Shown: positions 35,103 to 46,582, counted from the first letter of the stretch. The stretch: DNA of 64,000 bases from Proteles cristata cristata (GCA_017311185.1 JAESUZ010004141.1:744001-808000); one strand, 5' to 3'. Notes: generated by a model not told the origin, from the letters alone. A program made the numbers and translations.

Positions 35103-35945
35103 ACCAATTGTGCTTTAACTCTGCCCTTAAAACAGAGCCCGTAAGGAAAGCAGAACGCTCCGTGGGGAAGAGCAAGCAGCGTCTCTGGAAAAGGATGAGC
35201 AGAGCGGTGAACACAGAGGGGCCACAGCAGCTGTGGGACCGAGCAGTGTCACTGCTCACCACAGGGCAGGTGGGAAAGCGACCAACACCTTCTGCTCCTC
35301 CCTCAGAAGATTTCAAAGTCTCTAGTGAGAAGTGTACGAGCACGGGGTCTCTGCCTTGCCCCGAAGGCGCTCAGTCTATGTACCAGCTGCTGGGCTCGTG
35401 CGCTATCGAAAGGGGAAATGAGAAGATGGACACACCTTCTCAGGTCAACCCCTCAAAACCAAACGGGGAAAAAAAGTCACCTTAAAAATACTCCCTCGCC
35501 CCATTTGCTACAAACAGACTTTATTCTGCAATCAGTGTTCTCCTAGTCGGTATCTGCAAACCACTCGGCGTCCTCTGCGAACAGGAAGGCTACTGGCGAT
35601 GTGCCGTCCCCTCCGAGCTGGAGATCTTCCCAGGGCCAGATCTCACACTGTCATGGCGTTCTCAACTCAGGATAGAAGGCACCACAGAGACCTACTCCAA
35701 GTACTGCACCAAATAACAGCTAAGAATGTGTGTGATGGGGAGGGTGTCACGCCTTCACTGCTGCTCCTCCTGCCAGCTCTCCATCACTGGGCCAGTTCTG
35801 ACACGCATGAGCATCAACCCGCGATCCCAGCACCTCTCCTGGCCCTCCATGCGTCACCCCTCCTTACCTAACCTAAGGCCATGACCACTCCTCTCCGTAA
35901 ACTCAACTTCCTTGCTTCTGCATGCTTTGCTGAACGTTCTTGGCT
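35103..35945. other. Intronic, no recognised feature
   Basis: Unique-looking sequence. A 132-codon plus frame at 35087-35485 has no recognisable motif. Confidence 0.45.
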
Positions 35946-35949
35946 AAAA

Positions 35950-36305
35950 CCCAACCCTGCACACAAAAATGTGTGCATAATTTTCCACAACAGCATTATT
36001 CATGGTAGCAGAAAAGCGGAAGTAACCCAAACATCCAACACCTGGGGAAGAGGTGAACCAAAGGGTTATATCTATTTAACAGAGTAGTATTCAGTCACAA
36101 AAAGGGATGCCGACTGATACTGGCTGTAAGTTGACCGAGTCTCCAAAACATGCCCAGGGAAAGAAGCCAGACACAGAGTCCCACATATTATATAATCCCA
36201 TGCATATGCCACAACTTGCTAAATTTACTAATAATCATTGAATTGTACACTTAAAGTAGGTGGATTTTATGGTATGTAAATTATCGCTGGAGAAGCAAAA
36301 AGCAA
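35950..36305 (+). mobile_element. Old L1 (L1M) 3' fragment
   Basis: 'TTCCACAACAGCATTATTCA', 'CAAACATCCAACACCTGGGG' and 'GAATTGTACACTTAAAGTAG' are typical of the L1 3' end. Confidence 0.82.
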
Positions 36306-36534
36306 CCACAGTGGCCACACTTTAAACTCAGGCGGGTTCTTGACCCCGTCTTCCAATCACACTGTATTTCTCAAGTTCCTTTTGTTTCCTGCTCTCAATT
36401 ATTTCCCTCTCCTCAAATCCTCAACACCTCGTCCCCACATACTACTCCCTTCTCATCTAATAATCCTACTTCCTGCTGCAGGAGAAACCAGAGGCCATCA
36501 GAGGAGAGCTGCCAGAGGGCCGTCACCACCCCCA

Positions 36535-36735
36535 CCTGCTGCCCGTTACTACCCTGCTCTATCCAGCAGCTATGTGTGGCTACTGAAGATTAAACGCAAT
36601 TAAAAGTTCAGTTCCTCATCCACAGTCGTCCCATTTCAAATGCTTAATAGCTACATGCGGCTCGTGGGCCCCATGTTGGCCAGTGCGGACACAGAACATC
36701 CCCGTCACTGACAGAGACCATCTACCTGCTGCCCG
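36535..36735 (-). mobile_element. hAT-type MITE (MER3-like)
   Basis: Contains the non-autonomous hAT pattern 'GTGTGGCTACTGAAGATTAA', 'GTTCAGTTCCTCATCCACAG', 'AAATGCTTAATAGCTACATG', 'GGCCAGTGCGGACACAGAAC'. The family name is from memory and the orientation is tentative. Confidence 0.65.
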
Positions 36736-36904
36736 TCCATTGGAAACATCTCTGCTTCCAGGTGCAGCTCCTCTCACCCACATCAAGGGCACCTGCTCCA
36801 CCAATTCCTTCCTTTCTCCTACACGACCAGTTTTCAGCTAAGAGAACATTCTTATCAGTATACAAACATGACTGTGATTTCCCTCATCTTAACAAAAATA
36901 AAAG

Positions 36905-37195
36905 AGGAACAGTTTAGGGTGATGCAAAGGTTTTGAACAAGATAATGGCATTCTCAACAGAAAAGAGAACTGACGACCACGTGACACGGTAACAGTGTTA
37001 GCTGATGCTCCTGCTGTGATCACAGGGCAACACAGGGATGCATCAAACATGTACACCTTCAATTTGCAAAATGTGTATGTCAGTTCTGCACTGTAATGCC
37101 ACTGAATTATACACTCAAAATGGCAAATCGTAGGGTTTTTGTGTATGTGCTTACACGTATGTTACACATATGCCACCACAGTATGGGAAAACCCA
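36905..37195 (+). mobile_element. Old L1 (L1M) 3' fragment
   Basis: Ends with 'GCCACTGAATTATACACTCA' and 'AAATGGCAAATCGTAGGGTT', which match the L1M 3' UTR end. Confidence 0.6.
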
Positions 37196-37259
37196 AAGGA
37201 CACAATCCCTCATCATCACTCTCCCTGCAGTGACCACCAGCCATAGCCCTCTTTCTCTG

Positions 37260-37670
37260 CTTCCCGTTAGAGCAGAACTCTCCAGAAAACCCCTGTGTTC
37301 GCCACCTCCGGGTCCTGTCCTACTGCTTTCACTCTGACCACGCCATCAAAACGGCTTTTATCAGCTGCTGAACCCAACTGACAGTTGTTGTTATTCATCT
37401 TCATTTATCAGCAGCTTCTGACCATGCCATCCTCCTAAAAACATCTTCCTCCCTGTTTCTGAGTCCCAGTCCTGCCTCTCAGGACCTGGTCTTCTACGTT
37501 TTGCCTTCTGTCTGGGCTCTGTCCACCAAGCCTCCCTGGACCTCGGCCCACCGACAACCTGACTCCTCCAACTGAATGCCGGGATTCCTTCAGCTGAACA
37601 CTCTGCTTCCCCTCTTGTCATCACTTCTCAGGCCCTTCTGAAGAGCCAGACAAGCCCTGGTCTATTTGGT
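37260..37670 (+). repeat. L2 LINE reverse-transcriptase region (decayed)
   Basis: 'TTCATCTTCATTTATCAGCA', then 'TTCTGACCATGCCATCCTCC', follow the L2 segment that encodes LDLSAAFDTVDH in the parent. The frame is destroyed. Confidence 0.6.
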
Positions 37671-38096
37671 CTGAGATCAAGTAAGGCCTGTCCCTTCCTT
37701 GACTGAGCCTGGATTCCAGAAACAATGGATATGAACTTCTAGCCCCTCTCAGGATAGAGGCAGTCTTCCTAACTGTTAAAATACTCTGAGACAGTTAAGG
37801 TTGATTGCCAAAAGTAATCCATTTCAAACACTTATTTGCATGGTCTTCAGTGGATCTGTTTTATTTAGATTCTTTTATTTGGGTGACACCTGAATAAACT
37901 TTGCATGTGGTTCCTAGAAAGAAAGAGCACTCTTAGATTTCTCAGGAAACTGGACAACAGAGGAGTTCGGGCCTAAATAAAAATAAAATGCAATGGTGGC
38001 TATTACAGTCAGCCCAGGACTGGGAGTTATTCAGTCAAGATTCCAATCTGTACCCTCGTTAGTCCTAGCACATCTCTTAGGATTAAAGCCACATAC

Positions 38097-38227
38097 CTAG
38101 AAGCATCAAGGAATGGTCTGTAGGCCAAGCTGATCCATTCTTCTCTGTTCGATGAGTATTTTGGCTCCCGAGGTGTTTCTCTCATGGTGTCCAAATCCAC
38201 TAAATAATGGCATTTACTGATGTCAAT
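38097..38227 (-). CDS. Penultimate coding exon of the unidentified gene
   Basis: A 131-base minus-strand exon between an acceptor (TCTCCATTGCAG) and a donor (CTAG|GTATGT). One frame is open throughout and encodes 43 residues plus two bases: it begins IDISKCHYLVDLDTM, includes REEWISLAYRPFLDAS, and ends in the split arginine codon completed at 10462. It starts in phase 0 and ends in phase 2. Two tryptophan/tyrosine-rich blocks and the balanced composition differ sharply from surrounding repeats. Together with the last exon it gives 84 C-terminal residues. Intron lengths are 27.6 kb downstream and probably more than 25 kb upstream. I do not recognise the protein. Its exon status rests on paired splice sites, an open frame and phase agreement. 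Confidence 0.88.
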
Positions 38228-38924
38228 CTGCAATGGAGAAAGTCCAAGGCTTCATCAGTAATTGCAAAGGTCCTTTCAGGATACGGGACATCAATCACAA
38301 TCCTAAAACTTCCCACAGGGTTAGAGAAGTACAACATCCAAACCCTGGGACAATGTTACTTGTGCTCTCTGCATTCAGATAGGAGTGTTGGGTACTGGGG
38401 TATTATTTAGGCTTCTGGAGGCAGGAGAGAGATATGCACCCACCCAGCCAAATATACATGTAAGCTTTGGGAGTTCTGACTCTAGTTTGGGTATTAAGTT
38501 CCTCTGGCCTCACAGACACTTTCGAAGCTAGCTTGAGTCCACAACCTTCCTTCCTTCTGCTGCTATCATTCCCTTCCAATCTATCACTTCTTATCTCAGA
38601 GATGGAAAGGGAGTCACCTAACCATGCATGCTACTATGTGAAACCCTGTCTCTGCTGACAGAGACATGTGAGATACCCTACACCTCTTAAATGATACAGA
38701 AATATCATATATCATCACCTCCTTCCACATTTCAACAGAAGTGACACACATGGGAACTGTCTGGGCAGAAAGGATCAGTAAAACAGGTATCAGAAGTGCA
38801 AGAGTAGAGAAGATTACAAAAAGTATATAGTAACTATCAGCAAAACTGCAGTCATCCAGTTGATTACAACTGGATGGATACTCATAAAATAATATTAATA
38901 TATTTCATTTAAAACCACATCAAG
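38228..38924. other. Intronic, no recognised feature
   Basis: Start of the upstream intron (minus-strand sense). Nothing was identified. Confidence 0.5.
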
Positions 38925-39125
38925 GGGGGATGCCTGGGTGGCTCAGTAAGCGCCCAGCTTCAGAAACTCAGGTCATGATCTCACGGTTCATGAGTTCAAG
39001 CCCCACATCGAGCTCTATGCTGACAGCTCAGAGACTGGAGCCTGCTTTGGATTCTGTGTCTCCCCCTTTCTCTCTGCCTCTCCCCACTCATGCTCTCTCT
39101 CTCAAAAATAAACAAACATTAAAAA
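38925..39125 (+). mobile_element. Carnivore SINE
   Basis: Head 'TGCCTGGGTGGCTCAGTAAG' with a short deletion after the A box. Tail is CTCTCAAAAATAAACAAAC. Confidence 0.92.
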
Positions 39126-39272
39126 CATATTCCCCACTTACAGCAATGGACAGATCCTCTAAACAGAAAATCAACAGAAAACAATGGCTTTGAATAATAC
39201 CACAATGTAGGGGACTTCCAACACCCCACTTACAGCAGTCGACAGTCATCTAAACACAAAATCAACAAAACA
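39126..39272 (+). mobile_element. L1 ORF2 fragment, tandemly duplicated
   Basis: CCCCACTTACAGCAATGGAC (about 39133) and CCCCACTTACAGCAGTCGAC (about 39224) begin two partial copies of the same L1 segment. Its frame reads MDRSSKQKINRKQWL, then the A of L1 'ALNDT'. Confidence 0.7.
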
Positions 39273-39275
39273 TAT

Positions 39276-39397
39276 TGAGGGCACCTGGATGGCTCAGCTG
39301 GTTAAAAGTCTCTTGGTTTCCACTCAGGTCATGATCTCACAGTTCATGAATTTGAACTCTACGTTGGGATCTGCACTGACAGAGCAGTCTGCTTGGG

Positions 39398-39433
<36 letters not shown>

Positions 39434-39478
39434 CCTCCCCTGCTCATGGTCTCCCTCTCAAAATAAACTTGAAAAAAA
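39276..39478 (+). mobile_element. Carnivore SINE with long CT tract
   Basis: Head 'GGCACCTGGATGGCTCAGCT' and an uninterrupted (CT)n run at about 39402-39430. It sits in or next to the duplicated L1 piece. Confidence 0.92.
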
Positions 39479-39479
39479 A

Positions 39480-39996
39480 TAATGAAACTATTTAAGTACT
39501 GTGCTTCTCATAAAATTAATTCAATGGAACATGCTACAAAATCTGTAGAATACTTCTGCTAAATATTTCCTTTCAAACTAAAAAAAAATTACAGTCCTAA
39601 CCAAAATCACAAATACATGGCAGAGCCATATCTGGACCCAAGTCAATGTGATTTCAAAAGTCACATCAAGACCCAAAATGACTGAATAAGAGGCAAAGTG
39701 CTCTCGGTAGCTCATCTAAATGCTTCTTACAAATTAAAACCAGTAACGAGTCTTCCTAGAACGTCAGGAATCAGCTAAGATAAAGGCCATTTGAAACATG
39801 AACAGATGTTTAGCAAATCTCGTATTTCATGGTAAAGGGATGGAATCTTTTCCCTCGGGATCAGGAATCAGCCAAAGATTTTTATCATGAGATTCAAGGG
39901 TTCCAGTCATCAGGGTAAGAGAAAGAAATGACACAAGAAATGGAAAGAGAACAAAATTCATTCATCATGATATGACTGGTATATATAAAAATCCTT
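39480..39996. other. Intronic, no recognised feature
   Basis: Unique-looking, AT-rich sequence. Confidence 0.45.
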
Positions 39997-40205
39997 GGAG
40001 CACCTGGGTGGCTCAGTCGGTTAAGCATCCGACTTCAGCTCAGGTCATGATCTCATGGTTTGTGGTTCAAGCCCCACGTCAGCCTCTGTGCTGACAGCTC
40101 AGAGCCGTGAGCCTGCTTTGGATTCTGTGTCTCCCTTTTTCTCTTCCCCTCTCCTGCTTGTGCTCTGTCTCTCAAAAATAAATAAATGTTAAAAAAAAAA
40201 ATAAA
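39997..40205 (+). mobile_element. Carnivore SINE
   Basis: Full head and body, ending CTCTCAAAAATAAATAAATG and an A run. Flanking AAAATCCTTGG and AAAATCCAGTTG are a weak duplication. Confidence 0.93.
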
Positions 40206-40494
40206 AAACAAAATCCAGTTGCCCGATAAATTTTTGTAATTGAGTTTATCACACTTTAGAATTATAGGATATAAAAATCAATGTCATATATTCCTATAGA
40301 ACAGCAGTAAACAATATATAAAATAATTGTGTTTCAATTATAGACTTTCAAATCCTTTAATAAAAGGTGTAATTTACAAGAATTTGAAAATACAGACCTT
40401 AGAATAAATCTAACAAAAATATGGGAAAGTCCTCTATAAAAAATTTTGAAATTTTATTGGCAAATGTCTGTCAACGTAGAAACTTATAACATGA

Positions 40495-41365
40495 TATATT
40501 CATATAATTAAAATGTGTATACATGCAATGAAATATTATTCAATCTTAAAAAGGATACACTGTACAACATGGACGAACCTTGAAAACATGATGCTAAGTG
40601 AAAGAAGCCAGCTGCAAGAAGCACATGCTGTGTGATTCCACTTACATGAGATGTCCAGAACAGACAAATCCACAGAGGAAAAAATGCAGATTAGTGCTTG
40701 CTAAGGACTGGGGAAGTGACTGCTTAATACATACAGGGGTTTTTCAGGTATGAAAGTATTCTGAAATTAGATAGTGGTTATGGCCTCACATCAGTATGAA
40801 TGTACTAAACACCACTGAATAGTGCATTTTAAAATCATTGATAACTGTAAGATCCAGCAACCCCATTTCTGGATTTATACCCTGAAGAATTGAAAGCTAT
40901 GACCTGAAACAGAGATTTGTATTCCAATGTTCACAGCAGCATTATTCACAACAGACAAAAGGTGGAAACAACCCAAAGTCCATGAGTGGAAGAATGAACT
41001 AAAAAAGAAATCTGAGGCACCTGGGAGGCTTAGTAAGTTAAGCACCTAACTTTGGCTCAGGTCGTGATATCATGGTCTTTGGCTTCTGTGTCTCCCTCTC
41101 TCTCCGCCCCTCCCTTGCCCACGGGGTGTGTGTGTGTGGGTGTGTGTGTGTGGGTGGATGTGTGTGGGTGTGTGTGTGTGTCTCAAAGATTAACATTAAA
41201 AAATTAAAAATTTTTTAAAAAGATTTAAAAAAATGTCTACTGAGTACCACTTTTCAGTCTGAGATGAATAACAAGATCGAGAGAGAGAGAGGAGATGGTC
41301 ATACAACATGCTTAATGCCACTGAATTATATCCTAAAAATGGTTAAAGTAGTAAATTTTATCACT
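40495..41365 (+). mobile_element. Old L1 (L1M) 3' fragments split by a SINE
   Basis: 'TGAAATATTATTCAATCTTA', 'ACATGATGCTAAGTGAAAGA', and further on 'TGCCACTGAATTATATCCTA'. Two overlapping L1 tails may be present. A SINE occupies 41014-41215. Confidence 0.8.
41014..41215 (+). mobile_element. Carnivore SINE with internal deletion and (TG)n
   Basis: The middle of the body is missing (it jumps from 'GTGATATCATGG' to 'CTTCTGTGTCTCC'), and the 3' tract has become a TG-rich microsatellite at about 41124-41182. Confidence 0.88.
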
Positions 41366-41465
41366 ATAAAACCTGTTGAAATGATTCATTTTAATCTCAA
41401 AAGAATTTTCGACAATACAGTATTAAATGGAGAGATACGCCTTATTCTTAAAGACTCACTGTTAT

Positions 41466-43090
41466 AAAGATGTAAAGTCTGAATAAATTGACCGATCTAA
41501 TCAACACAGTCTCAAAAATCCCAACAGACTTACTTTGTGAAACTTGACAAGCTGATTCCAAAATGTATAGGGAAATGTACAAGACAGCCAAGGCGCAGTC
41601 AGGAAAGAAAAGCAAGGTGGGGGCATATCGGCAATACATTTACAGGAATGAAGACAAGAGGTGTTTAGTGCAGGAATAGAGTAACAGACTGATGAAGAGA
41701 ATAGAGCCTAGAATGGATGCAGGCAACATGGACCCTGATTTATGACAGAATGATGCCTCAGCCCAGAGGGGCGAGGACAGGCCTTTCACTGACTGGTGCT
41801 CACACAACTGGACAAACACTGGAGGGGGAAATGAAACTGAATCACAACCTCACTCCGCTCACAAAAATCAATCTCAGATGGATTACAGAACTAAATGAGA
41901 AAGGCAAAACCATAAAGCTCTTGGAAGATACTATCAGAGAATATCTTCAAGAACTTTCAGTAAAAGTCTCTTTAGACAAGACACAAAAAGCATTAACTAC
42001 CAAAAAATGGATAAATCTGACTACATTAAAATATCTAGTCATCAGACACACCCTTATCAGAGTGAAGAGATGAGCCATAGAATGGCAAAAGAAACATGCA
42101 ACGTATGAAGCCATGAAGGATTCATATCTAGAACTTATAAAGAATACCTGCTAGTCAACAAGACAAAGATCATTCAACAGAAAGATGGGCAAATCACTTT
42201 AATAGGTACTTCATAGGAAAAAGTCTAAATTGCCAAAAACAAATGACCAAGGACTCACCTTCATACTAGGAACCAAGGAAATGCAAACCAAAACCACAAT
42301 GAAAAATTACAATAGTTAAGTGCTGGCCAGAATATGGAGAAACTTCATTCTTTGCTGGCAGGAGATCAAGTCGGTACAAGATTTTTGGGCAACTATTTGG
42401 TAGAATCTACAAAAACTGAACACATACATTTGCTATGAGCCAACATTTGTATGCCCAAGTATTAGACTGAACCATATGAAATCATTAATGTTTCACTATT
42501 TAATCCACAAAATTAGTACTTTCACCATGGTTCAAGCAAACAGATTTTCAACAGAAATGCATGCATGAAAAGACAATTCAAGAACGCTCAACATGGCTTT
42601 ATTTGCAGTTGGCCCAGACTGGAAAGAGGCAAACATTCATCAACAGAAAAGTGATAAATTGTGGTATACTCCTACAATGAGATGCTATATAGTAAAAGAG
42701 AACTACAGCTATATGCAACATGTGTGATTATTACAAACAAAACATTGAGGGAAAAGGTCAAGACACACAAAAAATGCAGTATGATTCTACGTATATGAAG
42801 TTCAAAAACAGTCAAAACTTAATCATTTATGAGTGCATACAAATACAAAAGTGGTAAATCTAAAGAGAAAAAACCAGGAAATGATTACCATACAAATCAG
42901 AGAGTTTCTCTGAAGCGGGGAGTGGGTAGTGATCCAAAGGAATTGGAGGGAGGGGAGTTGTGGGCAGGGGCAGTGTTCTACTATCTGAGCTTGGTGGTGC
43001 TTGCACAGGTACCCGGCTCTATTATTATATTACTGATTACTGCACACTTGTGTTTTGTGCACACTGAGACTTAAGGGTCATACACAATTG
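41466..43090 (+). mobile_element. Old L1 (L1M) ORF2 C-terminal and 3' region
   Basis: L1-like landmarks in order: 'CTGATTCCAAAATGTATAGG', 'ACAAACACTGGAGGGGGAAA', 'AACCATAAAGCTCTTGGAAG', 'TACAATGAGATGCTATATAG', ending with a 3' UTR near 'GTCATACACAATTGAAGG'. The best remaining frame is at 41717-42073, with TKINLRWITELNEKGKTIKL. Confidence 0.82.
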
Positions 43091-43112
43091 AAGGTTTAAA
43101 ACAGTGCTTATA

Positions 43113-43340
43113 GGGGCGCCTGGGTGGCTTAGTCGGTTAAGCGTCCGACTTTCGCTTAGGTCATGATCTCACGGTTCGTGGGTTCGAGCCCCGCATCGGG
43201 CTCTGTGCTGACTGCCAGCTCGGAGCCTGGAGCCTGTTTCAGTCTGTGACTCCCTCTCTCTGACCCTCCCCTGCTCACACTGTCTCTCTCTCTCTCCTAG
43301 AAATAAATAAAATATAAATAAATAAATAAATAAATAAATA
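43113..43340 (+). mobile_element. Young carnivore SINE (CTAG subset), first of triplet
   Basis: Close to consensus. CCTAG at 43296-43300, followed by AAATAAATAAA and an (AAAT)n tail. Duplication AAACAGTGCTTATA (43099-43112) and AAACGGTGCTTATA (43341-43354). Confidence 0.96.
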
Positions 43341-43369
43341 AAACGGTGCTTATAAGAACAGCTTGTTCT

Positions 43370-43591
43370 GGGGTGTCTGGGTGGCTTAGTCGGTTAAGTG
43401 TCCGACTTTCGCTTAGGTCATGATCTCGCGGTTCGTGGGTTCAAGCCCCGCGTCGGGCTCTGTGTGGACTGCCAGCTCAGAGCCTGTAGCCTGTTTCAGT
43501 CTGTGACTCCCTCTCTCTCTGACCCTCCCCTGCTCATGCTGTCTCTCTCTCCTAGAAATAAATAAAACATTAAAAATTAAAAAAAAAAAAA
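43370..43591 (+). mobile_element. Young carnivore SINE (CTAG subset), second of triplet
   Basis: CCTAG at 43551-43555. It begins just after AAGAACAGCTTGTTCT (43354-43369). The matching right copy of that duplication lies beyond the third SINE. Confidence 0.95.
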
Positions 43592-43844
43592 GGGGCGCCT
43601 GGGTGGTTTAGTTGGTTAAGCGTCCGACTTTCGCTTAGGTCATGATCTCGCGGTTCGTGGGTTCGAGCCCCGCGTCGGGCTCTGTGCTGACTGCCAGCTT
43701 AGAGCCTGGAACCTGTTTCAGTCTGTGACTCCCTCTCTCTCTGACTCTCCCCTGCTCACGCTGTCTCTCTCTCTCTCTCTCTCCTAGAAATAAATAAAAC
43801 ATTAAAAAAATAAAAATTTAAAAAAAAATTTAAAAAAAAAAAAA
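43592..43844 (+). mobile_element. Young carnivore SINE (CTAG subset), third of triplet
   Basis: Starts inside the A tail of the second copy. CCTAG at 43783-43787 after a long CT tract. Its right flank AAGAACAGCTTGTTCT (43845-43860) matches 43354-43369 exactly, so the second and third copies share one duplication. Confidence 0.95.
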
Positions 43845-43860
43845 AAGAACAGCTTGTTCT

Positions 43861-44665
43861 TCTCTAGCCTGCGGTAAACTCTGTCCTTTCCCCCACCTCT
43901 AGCTCACAGCACTGTTCCCATTCTCTCCTAGCATTATTTATATGTAAAGGAGACTGGAGTCTCACATCTGTCTCTACATATGCGCTATTCCTCCAGGGGG
44001 AGAGAAAGCACACTGGGAATTGACGTCAGACCCAATTCCATTCCACACAACTCTAAAAATGATTCTTTGCATAAACACTTCAGGAAGCGGACTTTTTGGT
44101 CTCAACACCCACTCTGTAGCTCCCAAGGATTTTAAAAACATGAAACAAGTTTTTAAAAGCTTTGCAAGCGCCATGCCTCTGTAATCAAATAGGAGCAGCA
44201 AGGGGCAGAGCTCCCACGGTCTCATGCCAAGACCTCCTTCGGTTAGGGGGCCTCTCAGTAGCACATTTCAATACTTGACCTCAGTCTGGCCTTCTGGCCA
44301 GGCATACTACAGAGGTCTGATTACCTAGATTTGGTTCTGGGTACATGTGGTCTCCCAGAAACCTGGATAGTAACTAACACCCAACTACACCACTTAGCTT
44401 TAAGCTCCACTCATCACACAATCCATATGCAAATTCTATTTAAAATAATGTTTGGGGAAGATACCACTGCAAAATCATACTAAGTGAGATAACAGTCCAT
44501 TTAAAACTATGTAGCCTTTTCATCCTTCGTGAGAAGCAGCTGCTGATTTTTTTTTTTCCAGAAAGCAGTTAACGAACAACTAATACATATAAGGACAAAG
44601 GCTTCCAGTGGAAAATGGTTAGGTATGATCAAGGACAAGTTCTTTATCAGAGAAGCAATAAGTTA
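43861..44665. other. No recognised feature
   Basis: Unique-looking sequence. A 96-codon minus frame at 43974-44264 has no recognisable motif or paired splice sites. Confidence 0.45.
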
Positions 44666-44969
44666 TTAAGAAAAGGAGCACCCAAAATGAACAAAAGGCA
44701 ACCAATGGACTGGAAAATATTTGCAAAGTATGTGTCTGATAAGGAATTAACACCTAAAACATAGAAGAAACTCCTACAACCCAACACCAAAAAACCCCAA
44801 ATAATCTGGTTCTTTAATTAGCAAAAGACCTGAATAGACACTTTTCCAAAGAAAATCTATCAATGTCCAACAGGTACATGAAAAGGTGTTCAGTGTCGCC
44901 AATCATTAGGAAAATGCAAATTATAACCATAATGAGCTACCACCTCCTCTCACATCTACTAGAATGGCT

Positions 44970-45182
44970 TTTTTTTAATGTTTTATTTATTTCTAGGAGA
45001 GAGAGAGAGACAGCGTGAGCAGGGGAGGGTCAGAGAGAGAGGGAGTCACAGACTGAAACAGGCTCCAGGCTCTGAGCTGGCAGTCAGCACAGAACCCGAC
45101 GCGGGGCTCGAACCCATGAACCGCGAGATCATGACCTAAGCGAAAGTCGGACGCTTAACCGACTAAGCCACCCAGGCGCCCC
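44970..45182 (-). mobile_element. Young carnivore SINE (CTAG subset), sense to the host gene
   Basis: Near-identical to the copy at 13042, also on the minus strand. The CTAG core is at 44993-44996. Flanks AGAATGGCT at 44961-44969 and 45185-45193. Confidence 0.96.
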
Positions 45183-45498
45183 ATAGAATGGCTATTATTA
45201 AAAAGATAAGAGATAAAAACAACTAGCCAGGATGTGGAGACAAAAGAAACCCTGTGGACTGTTGGTGGGAATGTAAATTGGTACAGTCATTATGGAAAAC
45301 AGTAAGGAGGTTCCTTAAAAACTTAAAGTAATTACAAGATGATCCAGCAATCCCACTTTTGGGTATGTATCTGAAGGAAGGGGAGTCACTGCCTGGGAGA
45401 GATACCTGCACTCCCATCATCACTGCAGCATTCTTCACAACTGCTAAGACACAGAAACAACCTAAATGTTCATCAATGGAGGAAATGTGGTTTGTATG

Positions 45499-45499
<1 letters not shown>

Positions 45500-45530
<31 letters not shown>
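45500..45530. repeat. (CA)n microsatellite
   Basis: About 15 CA units inside the L1 fragment. Confidence 0.92.
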
Positions 45531-45531
<1 letters not shown>

Positions 45532-46029
45532 GAAGGAAACCCTGCTATTTGTGATAACATGGATTAATCTTGAGAGCATCTTGCTAAGTGAAGTAAGTTT
45601 GATAGAGATAGACAAATAGTGTATGATCTCCCTCATAGGTGGAATCTTAAAAAGTCGAACTCCTAGAAACGGTATAATCGTGGCTCCCAGGGGCTAGGGT
45701 CATGAGAAGATGTTAGTCAAAGGGTATAAATTTCAGTTACAGGATGACTTTCAAAGGACCTCAAGTGCAGCAGGACAACTACAGTTAACAATACAGTATT
45801 GTACACTTGAACTCTAAAAGGGAAGACCTTAAATGTTCTCAACATAAAACAACAACAACCAAAACCGGTTAACTGTGAGGTGATGGGTGTGCTAACAAAC
45901 CGTGTTGTGGTTATCCGCACAATATACACATACACGAAATCATCACATTGTACACTTTAAACTTACATAACATTATGGGTCAATTCCATCTCAGTAAAAC
46001 TGGGAAAAAATTTATTTAAACCATCAGAA

Positions 46030-46215
46030 GAACTCTCCATCAGAGGACTAGATTCAGATCTAGGCTTCCCCATAAATTAGATGGGGGACTCATACTCATT
46101 TAAGTTTTTTATATCTCAATTTCTTCTTCTGTAAAATAAGGAGACTACCATTTTCCTCAAAGAGTTATAATGAGGATTGAATGAAAGGGTTCATTTAAAT
46201 AAAACTTGTAAAGTA
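46030..46215 (+). repeat. MIR SINE
   Basis: 'CTAGATTCAGATCTAGGCTT', 'TTCTTCTTCTGTAAAATAAG' and 'AGTTATAATGAGGATTGAAT' are diverged MIR landmarks. Confidence 0.75.
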
Positions 46216-46219
46216 TAGG

Positions 46220-46450
46220 GGTACCTGAGTGGCTTAGTGGGTTAAGCGGCCAACTTTGGCTCAGGTCATGATCTCATGGTTCATGGGTTCCAGTCCTGTG
46301 TCGGACTCTGTGCTGACAGCTCAGAGCCTGGACACTGGTTTGGATTCTGTGTCTCCCTCTCTCTCTGCCCCCTTTCCCGCTTGTTCTGTCACTCTCTCTC
46401 TCAAAAATAAATAAAAGCAGTAAAATATCTTTTGCAATAAATAAATGAAT
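46220..46450 (+). mobile_element. Carnivore SINE
   Basis: Inserted in the MIR 3' end, duplicating AAAACTTGTAAAGTATAGG (46201-46219), matched by AAAACTTATAAACTATAAAGG at 46451-46471. Confidence 0.93.
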
Positions 46451-46582
46451 AAAACTTATAAACTATAAAGGATGACACATATTGTTTTAACATTAGAAGG
46501 AATCCTTGATTAACTCTGTAAAATGTGAGAACCTGACAGAAAAGAACCCTGGAGCATTAAGGGTCCATTAAAATCAATTCTT

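Larger units (their letters stand above)
10463..38096 (-). other. Last intron of the minus-strand gene (27.6 kb)
   Basis: Inferred from the donor AG|GTATGT at 38096-38091 (minus) and the acceptor at 10464-10463. It contains two large L1 insertions, an RWDD1 retrocopy, SINEs, L2 and MIR pieces and a MaLR LTR. An extra cassette exon inside it cannot be excluded, but none is needed for the reading frame. Confidence 0.75.
44666..46020 (+). mobile_element. L1 3' fragment, split by a SINE
   Basis: 'GACTGGAAAATATTTGCAAA', 'CAAGAGACCTGAATAGACAC'-like text, 'GAGCTACCACCTCCTCTCAC', then after the SINE 'GGATGTGGAGACAAAAGAAA' and a 3' UTR. Contains a (CA)n run near 45500-45530. Confidence 0.85.

Noticed and set aside
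34563..35485. Plus frames of 179 and 132 codons
   Set aside because: The first runs partly through an L2-like repeat. Neither has a recognisable domain, start context or exon signals.
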